Both the position numbers and the translations under genes were made by a program. Positions 13,681-25,979 of a DNA stretch of 64,000 nucleotides are shown here, one piece after another. This stretch comes from Brachynemurus nebulosus. Lineage: Eukaryota > Arthropoda > Insecta > Neuroptera > Myrmeleontidae. The notes below the pieces were generated by a model, which saw nothing but the letters and a program-made list of their open reading frames with translations, did no database searches and had not been told where the DNA came from. Location of the stretch: assembly GCA_035578155.1 (NCBI GenBank), contig JAPWDM010000001.1:558001-622000 (forward strand). Direction: 5' to 3'. Every line of letters starts with the position of its first letter. The stretch's first letter is position 1.

Positions 13681-14054
13681 AAAATATTAATATCCTTTAT
13701 GTTTTAGATGTAGTAAAACAGATTTACTTCAATCAAGAAAATTTTTATTCCGTAAAATAAAATTGCGATATATGATCTTCGTTCTACTAAAATTTTAACT
13801 TTAATCAGTTGAACTAATATCAAAATACTATAAACTTCAATTAAAATATAATGTGATAATATCTTACTTTTTGGTATGTAAATCATTTTATTTATGCAAT
13901 AAACTTCATACGCCGATAGTATATACAATCATTTTTATATTATATATTATTCAAAATTTAAAATTACTGGAGCTAATTCAAACTGTGGTTCAAAAGTGAT
14001 TAAATATGGAGTTTAAATTTGCTACAAGAACATTATAAAGAGCAATTTATTATA

Positions 14055-15806
14055 GTCTAAGACCCCGTAGCTGATTTCTGCAGGTGTCTGTTTTTTTAAT
14101 GAAACTTGATTTAAATGAATTCTTAATAGCCATTTAATACATTGCTCCCGGGTTGCCTATCGAAAATTAGCCGTAGTGCCTTTAAGTAAGTATATTGTAA
14201 TTCATTTTTTTGAACTAATTCCAACTATATTTTTTTTTAAATGAAATCAACATTATTTGAAAGAAAATGATGTGAAAAATGTTAAAAAGAATGGTTGCCA
14301 GCTCTCAATTGATCGCAACCTCTAGGTTGCCAGATGTTAACAGGCATATTATTGTTAATAATTTGCGGTCACGTGTTTTTTGAGACAATTAGATACTAAA
14401 TTAAAGTTTTATTTTTTCTGAACACGATAATATATGGTTGCCTGTGAAAAAATAGCCGCAAGTTGTGGTTGCCATTATTTTAATTAATTACTCTCTTATG
14501 GCATCTCAACTGCAGCATTTGACAAAAAATATTATACATATTGATCAATCAAGGCAATGAAATTACACAAAGTTCCTGATATGGATATATTATTTCATTG
14601 CTTTGATTGATCAATATGTATAATATTTTTTGTCAATAGTTGCAGCTGAGATGTGATAAGAGAGTAATTAATTAAAATAATGGCAACCACAACTTGCGGC
14701 TATTTTTTCACAGGCAATCATATATTATCGTGTTCAGCAAAAATAAAGCTTTAATTTAGTATCTAATTTTCTCAAAAAACACGTGACCGCAAATTATTAA
14801 CAACAATATGCCTGTTAACATCTGGCAACCTATAAGTTGCGGTCAATTGAGAGCTGGCAACCATTCTTTTTAACATTTTTCACATCATTTTCTTTCAAAT
14901 AATGTTGATTTCATTTAAAAATACACTGCCAAAGAGGTGTGGCACACAGCTTCCTCGTACTCGTAAAAGAATTTAAAACTGTATTTTACCAACTATATAC
15001 CGTGAGATTATATTTTCGACTTAAAGTTCATAAAAAATTATTGTAACTCAAAATACTTAAAGGCTAAATATAAAAAATAGCAAAAATGTTTTAGAAACTA
15101 ACCCCCAAAATACCCTAAAAATTTGGGCGAAATAGGACTAGCAGTAAATAAGATATTGACATTTAATGGGGTTTCATGGTAGCGGCGTAGCTATCGTTAC
15201 TCCGATTTCGATTAAATTCATAGGGCACCATCTAGGAACCAAACTACATAATTTTTGAAAATTTCATAAAAAAGAATTGAGTAATTCAGAAGTTGTGCCA
15301 CTTGGTGCAATTTTTGAATGACATGGTAGCGGCGTTGCTACCGTTACTCCAATTTTGATTAAATTCATAGGGGACCATCTAGGAGCCAAACTGCATAATT
15401 TCTGAAAATTTCATTAAAAACAATCGAATAGTTCAGAAGTTATGTCACTTGGTGCAAAATTGGAGACACACAGACGGACAGACGGACAGACAGACCCCAA
15501 ACCAAAATTGTTCAGGAAGCTCTAAAACGTAAAATGCGCGTAAAAAATTTTATTTTGGAGAGAAAACAATTTTTTATTTTTCAAAAGTGATCACAATGCT
15601 TCCGCTACTTTAGTAATCTCGGAAGCAAAATTATAGTTGGAATTAGTTCAAAAAAATGAATTACAATATACTTACTTAAAGGCACTTACGGCTAATTTTC
15701 GATAGGCAACCCGGGAACAATGTATTACATTGCCATTAAGAATTCATTTAAATCAAGTTTCATTAAAAAGCAGATACCTGCAGAAATCGGCTACAGGATC
15801 TTAGAC
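14055..15806. mobile_element. foldback element with TA flanks and a nested palindrome
   Basis: Terminal arms of about 175 bp (14055-14229 and 15632-15806) start GTCTAAGA and end TCTTAGAC between TA dinucleotides. Inside, 14231-14925 is a second palindrome, two arms of about 330 bp around 14565. Then come two tandem copies of a ~145-bp unit (about 15165-15460, ACCATCTAGGARCCAAACT) and a GACGGACAGACGGACAGAC tract. No coding region. It lies in the CACTA element, downstream of the last exon of the companion gene. Confidence 0.8.
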
Positions 15807-16108
15807 TATTATGAGCAAAAATAATTCACTTATTATCAAAATACAACACAGAATAAAATAAAATGAGCTAAATTTTCACAAATTTAACAGTACATAAGAC
15901 AGAATTAATAGTGGATATATGATAATATTAAATGTAATAAAAATTATTTTGAATTGAACGCAAAATTTATTACTATAACATAACATTAATTAAATAAGTG
16001 TTGTAGTTTTCAACTAATCAAAATAAAAAAAAAGTATTAAAAGAACATTAAATCCAAAAATATAAAAAAGCATTTATAAAAAGAAGGAAAAGTTATCCTG
16101 CTATCAAA
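15807..16108. other. AT-rich 3' flank of the companion gene
   Basis: No coding sequence. Several AATAAA-like words on the minus strand could serve polyadenylation of the gene ending at 16109. Confidence 0.35.
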
Positions 16109-17091
16109 TTATAAGTCGCTGGTTTCGTGACTTCTAAATGTTTCAATTTCTTCAAGAAAAGTCGTGTACTTTGGGTGTTGAACTACAGCCTTCCTTTTTC
16201 CGCCACGCTTGGTTCCTCGAGGGGGGTTAATTTTCAAAAATAATCTGAAAAATTCAAATAACCATTAAAATAAAGAAAAAAAAAACGTTTTTTATGTAGA
16301 CATAAATTAGAAGAGAAAAATAAACAAATCCACTATCTAATATATTGAAAAAGGATAGTAGAAATTATAATATTTTTTACATGTGACAAAATCTTATTTT
16401 TGAAATGAGTGATTTTCTTTATACCTATATAAATTTGACTTTAAATAGAACAACAAAATACTATTATAAACAGCGCTAAAAATATTTCATGTTTATTGTT
16501 ACAGTGAAAAATATATACTCTGCATATTGCAAATGAGAAAAAAGTAATTTATTTAATGTAATTTTTACAAACCTTTGAATTACTTCTAGTGTCCCCTCGA
16601 TTTCAGGTGGATAGACAAATCCGAAGATAAAATAAGATATAAATGTTAATAATATTCCATCCAAAAATGATTTTACACTGAGGCAAATTTTCTTTTCAAT
16701 CACAACATCATATTTGTTGGCAGAATCGTGTATATCTTTTCCTGAAAGTTACAGTTAAAGAATTTTCGATTAATTGTACATGATTTATTTTTGATTGATT
16801 ATATATAATTTAATCATGAATAGAAACCTCTAATAATGAGTACTGGATTCAGGACTTCAACCAATTCTAGCAATTCTTCATCGCTCGTGTCCTCCTAAAA
16901 ACATAAGAGTACAAAATTTATCAAAAAATTTTCATTAAGAAATGTGTAACAAAATTAGTAACTTACTTTTAGCGAATTTCGAAAACTCGAAATTCAGCTA
17001 TTACAGTAGGTGTCATGACGCAATCTGAGTCCGGGACTATGGCAGAAATCTGTTTTGAGGTCCCTAGAATACGAAAATGATATTCACTAAA

Positions 17092-17149
<58 letters not shown>

Positions 17150-19323
17150 CGCCACGATAACTCTCGAACGAAACGTCTAATGCTTATGAAATTTTGTGTG
17201 CGGACTGGATTCTGAATTCGCTCGGCTAAGTTCGTTAGCCAGACACGTCGGATGCCCAGAAGTAGGTTTTCTGGCCATTTTTTATCATTCGATCCTATCA
17301 TAAGGCAGTTCAATTTTTACATCGTTGAAAAGGAAAAAAAAAATTATGAAGAAAATATTCTTATAATTTTCTTTCTATTTTAAGTATTTTTCGAGAAAAT
17401 GTAAATTTTCACTTTTATTCTTTCTTTGTTAGTCTAATAAGTAATTTATATTTATATCTCAGTTCTTTATTAAGTATAAAAATATTTCACTTTTTTATTA
17501 AAGAATTTTGTGAGAACAAGTGAAAACTATTCACATATATTTGATATAACACACATACATGTATAGAGTTTTGTTTCTCATTTATTGCATTATAATTAGC
17601 ATGGTTCTATCCCATGTTAAAAAATGTAAATTAAACAGATTTTCTAAGCTAATGTAATGAAGAATTTTTTTTTTTTTATTGAATTTTTAAGTAAACAAGA
17701 AATTGAAGATTATGTTATGATATAATATTATTAAATATATGAAACAAAACAAAGTATGTATAATGTACATATGTATGCACGGAAAAATATTTTGAATCGA
17801 TTTTGAAAATTTTTTCACTAATAATTAATAATGTTAAAGAATTAAACCATTTCAAATGTATTTAAGGTATTTTATGTGAGGTCAAGGTTTTCGGGACCTA
17901 AAACGGCCAGAAATTAATTAACCAATCGATTTTAAAAATTTTTTCACAGTTAGTAAGTTAAAGTATTTGAATTAATTAATTAAATGATGTCCGCAAGAAG
18001 CGTACGGACTGCCATAGATTATATGAGATCCTTAGAACCCTTTTCTTACTGTTAGAGTACTAGACTTGTATGAGTTTCGCCAGGATTTACTGATCCCATA
18101 ATTGTAAAAAATAAACTAAACGACCAATTTTAAAAATTTCTTCACTGTTACAGAGCTAAACTATTTTAGATAGATTTAGAATACATTATGTAAGGTCCGC
18201 CAGGGTCCACAGGACCCAAAAGTGTCAAAAATAAACTAACTGACCGATTTTGAAAATTTTTTCACTGTTACAGAGCTAAACTATTTTAGATAAATATCGA
18301 TTACGTTATGTAAGGTCCGCCTCGGTCCATAGGACCCAAAAGTGTCAAAAATAAACTGCCTGATCGATTTTGAAAATTTTTTCACTGTTACAGAGCTAAA
18401 CTGTTTTAGATAAATATAGATTCCGTTATGTAAGGTCTGCCAAGGTCCATAGGATCCAGAAGTGTCAAAAATAAACTAACTGACCGATTTTGAAAATTTT
18501 TTCACTGTTACAGAGCTAAACTATTTTAGATAAATATAAATTACGTTATGTAAGGTCCACCAAGGTCCATAGAACCCAAAAGTGTCAAAAATAAACTAAC
18601 TGACCGATTTTGAAAATTTTTTCACTGTCACAGAGCTAAACTATTTTAGCTAATATAGATTACGTTATATAAGGTCTGCCAGGGTCCATGGGATCCAAAA
18701 GTGTCAAAAATAAACTAACCGACCGATTTTGAAAATTTTTTCACTGTTACAGAGCTAAACTATTTTAGATAAATATAGATTACGTTATGTAAGGTCTGCC
18801 AAGGTCCATGGATCCAAAAGTGTCAAAAATAAACTAACCGACCGATTTTGAAAATTTTTTCACTGTTGGGGAACTAACTATTTTAGATAGACATACATTA
18901 CGTTATTTAGGGTCCGCCAGGGTCCATGGGACCCAAAAGTGGTAAAAATAAACTAACCGACCGATTTTGAAAATTTTTTCACTCTTACAGAGCTAAACTA
19001 TTTTAGATAAATATAGATTACGTTATGTAAAGTCTGCCAGGGTCCATCGGATCCAAAAGCGTCAAAAATAAACTAGCCGACCGATTTTTAAAATTTTTTC
19101 ACTGTTGGGGAGCTAAGCTATTTTAGATACATATAGATTACGTTATGTAAGGTCTGAAATGTCAGTAGGACCTAAAAGTGTCAAAAATAAAATAACTGAC
19201 CGATTTTGAAACCCTTTTACTATTACCAAGGTAAACTATTTTAGATAGGTACAGGTTGTGTTATCTGAGATCCACAACTGTCCTGCGGATGCAAATGCGG
19301 CGTAGAATGCTACACAACGGGTT

Positions 19324-19421
<98 letters not shown>

Positions 19422-21322
19422 CATAAAGTCCGCCTAGAATATACGGTCGAGCTGATTTTTTAATGAGGTCCACCGGGATCTTGCAGATCCGAAAACGCCA
19501 GTAATAAGCTATCGAACCGATGCTAAAAAATTTCTCACTGCTAGAGAATTAAATTATTTTAGATGGATACAACTATGCTGCACAAAATTCGTTCGGGTTC
19601 TTGGGTCCCCAAAACTACCAAAACTAATTACCCAGCTGATTTTAAAAATTCTTTTACTCTTAGAAAGCTAAACTATTTTAAATAGGTACAGGTCTTAGAT
19701 GAGATCCGCCAGTGCCCAAGATTTGGAAATTCGCTATGTTATGCAGATGCTGCGACAGGGGTATTATTACTACATAAAGGAATTCTAATTTTTCTTTAGC
19801 TCCCATGTATCTACAGATAAAATTAAATAATATGTTCTGAAAAGGTACTTTATTATTCAGTGTATTGCAATATTCTTTTGCTTTTTTCAATTCAAGCTGA
19901 ACATATTTCATATCATCAGTAATTTCTTTACTCTTATTTTTCTTCTTGAATTTTTCGATCGTAAATATTTCTTTGTTTCTTGAAAAACAATTAATTGGTA
20001 TATATAATTCTTTCAACGAGTTTTGCCATGTCTCCAAACAATCTCTACCAAGAAGATAATTTGCATGGGCAATTACAGTTTTATAATGTGTGAAATATGG
20101 CCAGTCAATAAAAAACGTACTCAAATCTCTTTCTTGTCTATTGATATGTTTGCGTTGTAAACAATACGTTTCAACCATTAATGGAATGATTTCATCGACA
20201 GGTGTTATAGACTCATAATTTTCGATCAATTGCAATCTTTTTTCCTCTTGTGATTCCCATGTTTCACTTTGAGGTAAATCAGGCATGTAAGACACACAAC
20301 CATACTCGTCTTGAGCTTTTGATTTTCTTGTAGGCTCTTCAAGATCTTGTAAACTAAACGATCGTGAAGCGCCACTTTCATTTTGATCGTGTTTAACATA
20401 ATGAATTCGGTCGTAGATTTTTTGTCCCAAGCTTGCACCAGCGGCGCCTGTATTCAAATTTTTGACAGTAAAAGAATCAGGATACTTATTTACTATTCGA
20501 TTACCAATATCTAGCGCAGCTTTACGGGTAATGTTTTTTAGATCATTTGTCATGTAATTTTCAATTACATAAATAAGAGCTTTCTTTTGATCATAATCTA
20601 AAAATTTTCCGGTGCGCAGAGATTTTTGAACGGAAGACGATAATTTAATATAAATATTGTCCAAATCAGAAGTTTGAGGTAATGATAATTCATGTAGTTG
20701 ATCAATAGTTTCGGGTCTTTCTGAAATTTATACAATAATTCATAAATAAAAAATAATGTAAATGTAATAGTATAGTGCTTTTTTTAATCATGATAATTGA
20801 TAAGCATAGCATATGTCATTGGTATTTATATTACATAGTTTAAATTGAGGGCCATTGATAGAGAAAATATGTATTGGAAGTTTCGAAAAATAAAAATTGT
20901 AAATAATAATTAAACATAGCAATAAAAAATGTAATAAAGTTTAGTTATTATATTACTTATTTTATTACCCTTTGACACAGTTGAGGTATTTTTGGCTGAG
21001 ATATCACTATTCCACTCTATCTCCTCGGGCACAATAGTTAACAGTAATTGCTCCTTACAACTTGCAGCTAATTCCTGTAATATGTCGTCATCATCTATTT
21101 CAGTGAAGTCCTCCATAAATATCTATTTAAATAACAAAACAACGTGTCATGAAATAAATAAAAGCAGATAATAAAAACGAATTTAAATTAAAATACCTTG
21201 TATGTGTTTTCCGTCAACGATAATTTGTTTTTTGCCGCATCAATAAGCTCAGTAATAGTGTCAGCTCGGACAAGTTTTTTTAGTGATGGTTTATCATGGC
21301 AGGAAACTTTGAAGATCGGCAT
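16109..21322 (-). CDS. CACTA companion protein with N-terminal CIDE-N-like domain (six exons, exon 3 interrupted)
   Basis: Predicted exons: 21322-21197, 21122-20969, 20720-19736 plus 16970-16967, 16894-16828, 16741-16573, 16244-16109. All borders are GT-AG and all phases agree. Exons 1-2 give FKVSCHDKPSLKKL... then KIFMEDFTEIDDDDILQEL, the HDxS and EDxTEhDDDD pattern of the CIDE-N fold of DNA-fragmentation factors. Exon 3 resembles the middle part of proteins widespread in animal DNA transposons. Exons 4-6 (DTSDEELLEL..., FGFVYPPEIEGTLEVIQR, KINPPRGTKRGG) match the conserved C-terminal half of those proteins. Function is unknown; it may assist the transposase. The satellite insertion in exon 3 would end translation early, at 19678. 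It lies 280 bp downstream of the transposase gene on the same strand. Confidence 0.7.
17097..17145. repeat. (TA)n microsatellite
   Basis: About 48 bases of TA within the satellite-bearing insertion, followed by a unique stretch (17146-17310) with ACTCTCGAACGAAACGTC. Confidence 0.95.
17800..19720. repeat. 120-bp tandem satellite, about 16 copies
   Basis: Units repeat every 119-120 bases, seen clearly from 18121 to 19200, each with GACCGATTTTGAAAATTTTTTC, CAGAGCTAAACTATTTTAGAT and GGTCCGCCAGGGTCCATAGG. Outer copies are more diverged, as expected for an array homogenised from within. A (TA)n tract interrupts it at 19328-19420. It carries no frame. Confidence 0.9.
19328..19420. repeat. (TA)n microsatellite inside the satellite
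   Basis: About 92 bases of TA dinucleotide between satellite units. Confidence 0.95.
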
Positions 21323-21601
21323 GGTAATGTGTTATAACTATCAATCAGTTCTTAAATATTGGTATCGATCTTTAATTAGGATATATTTTATAATAATATA
21401 ATTCTAAAAACTATTTTATATTGACTACTGATATTAACGACTTTAAGTGTTTTAATTTCATATAAATTTGACATATTTACAAAAACATTCAAAATTTAAC
21501 GATGTTGATTATTAACCAAAAATAGTGGATTATAAACATATAGTTAAAAAAAAGTAAAAGCATTCTATATATACGCAGACCAATTAAAAATTTAATTATA
21601 A

Positions 21602-24331
21602 TTACAAAGCATATTCAACTAATGCATATTTGGGCTTAAAACATAAAATTGAACTCATTCTATAAATATGTAATTTTTGAAAACTAACAAGTTCATTGAA
21701 CGATAAACATTTATACTCTAGCATGTCTCCTAATTTATATACTCTTAAATAAGGAATAAGTTTAGCAGGGCGTACTTCTACGATAAAGTAAATTTCATTT
21801 TCATCATTTAGGATTTTGCAAATTTTCCCTACTACAATATTATACTGATATGCTTCTCGCGATATGACTAGTCCATCACCATTACGATACGAAATACCAT
21901 TTTTGATAATTTCGCTACATTCAATAATATCTGGACGTAATTGTATAGTTAATAAAATTTGTTTGATTTTATCATTATATAAATTTAAATTAAATTTTTC
22001 AGTATTCTTTAATTCAAGATCGGAACTAATTTCTCCTCCTAACCGGACAAAACACTGATACAACTCATGTTTAATACTCAGTGATTTAGTGACATTAATA
22101 AAGTTACGTAAGAATCGCATAGAACGTTTCATGAAGCAATGTTTGCTCTCTGAACGAAGTGTCCACGACTTCATCAAGGGTCCGAACTCAAGAATTAGTG
22201 ATGGGTAGTGTAACAAATAGTGATGTTTTGGACGGAGAGGCTGTCTAAATAATGATTTTCGCAAGTGAATATAATCGCGAATTAGTGCATCTAAATGAGT
22301 AACAAACGTTTTATGTATTGCTGGAGCACAGAGTATCTCAACTATTTCTGAGACTAATAAAACACAGATCCAAACATCATCGTCGATGTCATCAATTTTA
22401 TCATGTATTAGTAATGGTAACAGTCGTAAAAAACTCCATAGTTGACACGCGCCACCCGATAATCTTGGAGAAGTTGGTGAAATAAAACATAATTTATCCC
22501 GCTGATCTTCTATCGAATATTCAAAATTTTCAATTCTATGATTCAGTAATCTGTATGAAAACCAACCTTTATTAACAAAGTCATCTAGAAATAATTTGAG
22601 GTCATAAGCAAGAACACCTTCGAAAATATCATGTGCAAGACAAGGTGGCAATCCAGGAAGACAAACGTGGTAATAATTTAATTGATTAAAAACTGAATTG
22701 AATTTAATGCCCTGTATCAACAAGGGTTTTTTGTATACCTTTTTTTTTGTGCATGAATATTTCTTTTTAATTAAGCGATCTATAACTTTCTTGTATGAGT
22801 CGACCGTTCTTGTTGGATAAGTTTTAAATACTCCTTCTGCAGTGTCAAAAGATTTTTTTGTTACTAAACAATATCTACAAAAGTACTCAGTTCTGCTGAA
22901 ATTCTCAGCGAATCCCCCTAGTGCATGACTTCCAAGATTGTCACCTGTTACGAATACTAAAGAACCTTTTATAACTTTATCAGAAGATAATTCGATACCA
23001 TTGGTCTCAATATCTTTTAAATCTTGAACAATTTTACCAAAAACTTTGGTATGATCAAATAGTTTTTCTCGGCACAATGCCACGAGATACATAGAATTTA
23101 CGTGGGATCTTATGTAATCTGGATAGTTTCCTATACTTAAGTAAACCGCTAAGATTTTATATTTAGCTTTAGCAGAACCTAATGGGTTAACAATTTCAAA
23201 ACTATCTTGATATAATATCAGTTTTATTGCGCTAGGGTTTTCTTGAAAAAAAACATTATTTTTAAACACACTACCATCCGTAAAATCTCTTAATATTTCG
23301 GTATTGTTTTTTGGAATGTCAAATACTAATTCATGACTCAGTGATTTATTGTTATATAATTGTTTCAAAGTTTCTTTTAAAGGTACGTAATGATAAAAAT
23401 GTTTTTTTTTATTATTCCAGTTAGCGAGAGGAATTTGGACTGGACTAACATAAGGAAAATGTTTTTCATAGAATTTCCTGCGTTTGTAAATAGATCCTAA
23501 ATGATCATCAACGTTTTTAAATGTATTATCTAAAGCATTATCAAGGATATTTTCAATTAATTCTGCCGATAAACCTGAGTCTTTTAAATATTTTGACAAA
23601 TTATTTTTAAGGAGCTTTTCATTTTGTTGGCTCATTTTACATATTTCACTGGCAATGTACTGAATGGTTGATGCTGGTAAACAAAATTTAAATTCGAGTT
23701 TTAAAAAAAAATGGGCTAAATTCATTAGAAAATTGTCGTCTGAAAAATGTCCTGAATTTTCTTCATGATGATAATTATTAACTCGTTCGTTTTGTGACGA
23801 TGGTTCATCAACTAAGTTTTCTTTATCGCTAACCATAAATGGGTCGGAGCAGTTGACATAATTATTATCAGTATTATTACTATATAACTTAGGTGATTTT
23901 AAAACTTTTTCTTTTTTATGGAATTTAGTAATATGAGAGGAGAACGAATTTACTAAATGATACGTTTTGTTACAGTTAGGATAGTAACATTTTACAGTGA
24001 TACCTTCATGTATATGAGCGTATAAATGTTCTTTTAATTTTTTAATATCCCTGTATTTTTGACTACAATTTTTAACTGTACAAATAAGTTCATCAAAAAA
24101 GTGTTCAGTATGAGCTTGAGAAGATGATGCATGCTTACTTTTATCAATTTTGTGAATGCGATGTACATGACTCTGTAAGGACGATACAATTGAATATACT
24201 TTGTTACAGTGATTAAATCCACAAATCATTCGATTTGTTAAATTTGAATGTTCATTTAAATGATGTAAATAAGTAGATAAATCCAAGCTTTTGTAATCAC
24301 AAAATCTACAGAAAAACATTTTGTTTGACAA
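21602..24331 (-). CDS. C2H2 zinc-finger transposase of the CACTA-type element
   Basis: A single intact frame of 909 codons starting at an ATG. Residues 1-150 hold four C2H2 fingers (C-x2-C-x12-H-x4-H near 8, then three C-x4-C or C-x5-C fingers near 38, 84 and 114), probably the DNA-binding part. The C-terminal half has the conserved block LPPCLAHDIFEGVLAYDL (around residue 560), an RLSGGACQLWSFLRLLPLL block, KHHYLLHYPSLILEFGPL and a SESKH motif, in the order typical of animal Tnp2-like transposases; the HD and ESKH residues are candidate catalytic positions. A Cys stands where many relatives have Asp before x-x-HD. No frameshift or stop is seen, unusual for so large and invaded an element. 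The companion gene follows on the same strand. Confidence 0.75.
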   Translation of the reverse strand: MSNKMFFCRFCDYKSLDLSTYLHHLNEHSNLTNRMICGFNHCNKVYSIVSSLQSHVHRIHKIDKSKHASSSQAHTEHFFDELICTVKNCSQKYRDIKKLKEHLYAHIHEGITVKCYYPNCNKTYHLVNSFSSHITKFHKKEKVLKSPKLYSNNTDNNYVNCSDPFMVSDKENLVDEPSSQNERVNNYHHEENSGHFSDDNFLMNLAHFFLKLEFKFCLPASTIQYIASEICKMSQQNEKLLKNNLSKYLKDSGLSAELIENILDNALDNTFKNVDDHLGSIYKRRKFYEKHFPYVSPVQIPLANWNNKKKHFYHYVPLKETLKQLYNNKSLSHELVFDIPKNNTEILRDFTDGSVFKNNVFFQENPSAIKLILYQDSFEIVNPLGSAKAKYKILAVYLSIGNYPDYIRSHVNSMYLVALCREKLFDHTKVFGKIVQDLKDIETNGIELSSDKVIKGSLVFVTGDNLGSHALGGFAENFSRTEYFCRYCLVTKKSFDTAEGVFKTYPTRTVDSYKKVIDRLIKKKYSCTKKKVYKKPLLIQGIKFNSVFNQLNYYHVCLPGLPPCLAHDIFEGVLAYDLKLFLDDFVNKGWFSYRLLNHRIENFEYSIEDQRDKLCFISPTSPRLSGGACQLWSFLRLLPLLIHDKIDDIDDDVWICVLLVSEIVEILCAPAIHKTFVTHLDALIRDYIHLRKSLFRQPLRPKHHYLLHYPSLILEFGPLMKSWTLRSESKHCFMKRSMRFLRNFINVTKSLSIKHELYQCFVRLGGEISSDLELKNTEKFNLNLYNDKIKQILLTIQLRPDIIECSEIIKNGISYRNGDGLVISREAYQYNIVVGKICKILNDENEIYFIVEVRPAKLIPYLRVYKLGDMLEYKCLSFNELVSFQKLHIYRMSSILCFKPKYALVEYAL

Positions 24332-24766
24332 TTTTCAACCATGTATATTGAAATTTATTATTCAAATATTGAATGAGTTCATCTTTCAATTGAGTACTTT
24401 CTAAGAGAACTCTATATTAACAAAAACTACTTCTTATTCATTTCTATTTAAAATCAGTAATCTCAAATATCCAGTATGCAAAAATTCACAGTTTAATTTT
24501 CCAAAGTAAAAATAAAATGTTCAACAGAAACGAAACTAATTATAGGTAAGCTAACATTTTCCGAACCAAAACCACAAACAAATTTCAGAATAAAATAACT
24601 GATTGATATCATTCAACTCATTCTAATACACTCTAATTCTGTAACAAATTTTAATAATTATTAGCAACGTTTCATCAGATAGTAATTATTAGTAACGCCT
24701 CATTAACGTTTCCATCAAATGTGTTTTTTAATTTAAAAAAAAAAAATTATTTCATCAGTAGAAACA
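24332..24766. promoter_or_regulatory. 5' flank of the transposase gene
   Basis: Untranscribed or leader sequence upstream of the transposase ATG. It is AT-rich and I see no clear TATA-initiator pair. No coding sequence. Confidence 0.3.
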
Positions 24767-24768
24767 TA

Positions 24769-25031
24769 ATTGAAGACATGAGTGGATGAAGGTGTTATGT
24801 AACATTTTTTCAAAAATTCATTTTTTGCCAAATTTTGAAATATTCTATGCTGAAGTATGATATGTATATTAAAATTTGGTTTCATTAAGTCCAATAGTTT
24901 TGTAGAAATTCAATAATAAACATGTGCTATTGCATGGGAAGTACCTATATGTAAATAAAAACTTTCAAACGCTTGTACTGTAAAATTATAAAAAATGTTA
25001 CATAACCCCTTCATGCACTTGCCCCTTCAAT
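24769..25031. mobile_element. small MITE with TA flanks
   Basis: The ends start ATTGAAG and carry GTTATGTAACATTTTTT in inverted orientation about 25 bases in, with arms of about 42 bp. TA stands immediately outside both ends (24767-24768, 25032-25033). 263 bp, non-coding, Tc1/mariner-like by its flanks. Confidence 0.7.
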
Positions 25032-25038
25032 TATCAAT

Positions 25039-25665
25039 GTGAGTGAAGTTAGCCCCGCACTTTTTTAAATTTTTTATTTTTATTAACTGTTCTATATTGT
25101 GCTACGTTTGTGCCAATTTCTGCGGCAAACGGCAACCCAAAATAATCAAAAACTTCGAAAAAAAGTCAAAAAATAAGTTTTTGGCCGGCCGCTGACTTTT
25201 TGAAGTTCCCGCCACGGTTAAATTAACGGTTTTTCGGGAATAAAATAATTTTAAGTCCGTGTAGCTTGTGAACAGCGAACGATAATCGAATTCTATAACA
25301 TTGGTGCGATTGGTGCATTGTGCTACTCAAGGTCTGCTTTAAACTTAGCTTCAAATTCATTAAAAATTAATGAAGTAGGAGTGGCGGGAATTTCAAAAAA
25401 TGCGGGGCTGGCCAAAAATTTGTTTTTTGATTTTTTTTTTCGAAGTTTTAAATTATTTTGAGTCGCCGTTTGCGGTACAATGCGGCACAAACGTAGCGCA
25501 AAGCAGCACAACTAAAAAAATTAAAAACTTAAAAATTGCGGAGCTGGCAAAAAATTTGTTTTTGGTGCTTTCTTTTCTTTTCGAGTTGTCGTTTGCGGCA
25601 CAAATTGGCACAAACGTAGCACAATTTATATGAATTTCAAAAAGTGTGGGGCTAACTTCACACAC
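25039..25665. mobile_element. 627-bp MITE with GTGWGTGAAGTTAGCCCC ends
   Basis: Terminal inverted repeats of about 27 bp (25039-25065 and 25639-25665). The interior contains diverged direct and inverted copies of a unit with GGCTGGCMAAAAATTTG and GTTTGCGGYACAA. Frames across it are by-products. No clear target duplication. Confidence 0.7.
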
Positions 25666-25979
25666 GTTAATTATTATTAGATAAAGAATTCTCGAGTTCG
25701 AGTTTTCATTGTTCCTAACAGAAAAATTTATTATTTCCCAGGAATTAAATTAAAAAGGAAACATTACAAAATGTAATAATACTAAAGTTAATCGACATCT
25801 AATAATTTTTTAAAACTATTTTGATAAATAAATTTCTAGGAAGAAACAATCAAAGTAATAAATATGAGCGGCCCCTACACGCTCAATAATATTGCACAAA
25901 ATCTGAGGTTGTACAGTATTATGGATCCTCTGTAGGTTATATTGAAGGGTTGTAGATGTGCTGATCAAAAACAGTTTTC

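Larger units (their letters stand above)
16971..19735. mobile_element. satellite-bearing insertion in exon 3 (Helentron/DINE-like)
   Basis: The ends are a 10-bp inverted repeat, AGCGAATTTC (16971-16980) and GAAATTCGCT (19726-19735). The left end extends into a hairpin, GAATTTCG-AAAACT-CGAAATTC. The interior is (TA)n, a unique stretch and a satellite array. No target duplication is seen. Short subterminal inverted repeats, a terminal hairpin, an internal tandem array and no duplication fit Helentron/DINE-like elements; that class is an inference. Removing exactly this interval restores the reading frame and a GTAAGT splice donor of the host exon. A solo copy of the left end lies at 7094. Confidence 0.75.

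Noticed and set aside
17800..19720. Satellite considered as a CRISPR-like or centromeric array
   Set aside because: Units are contiguous without spacers and the array lies within a bounded insertion; eukaryotic context.
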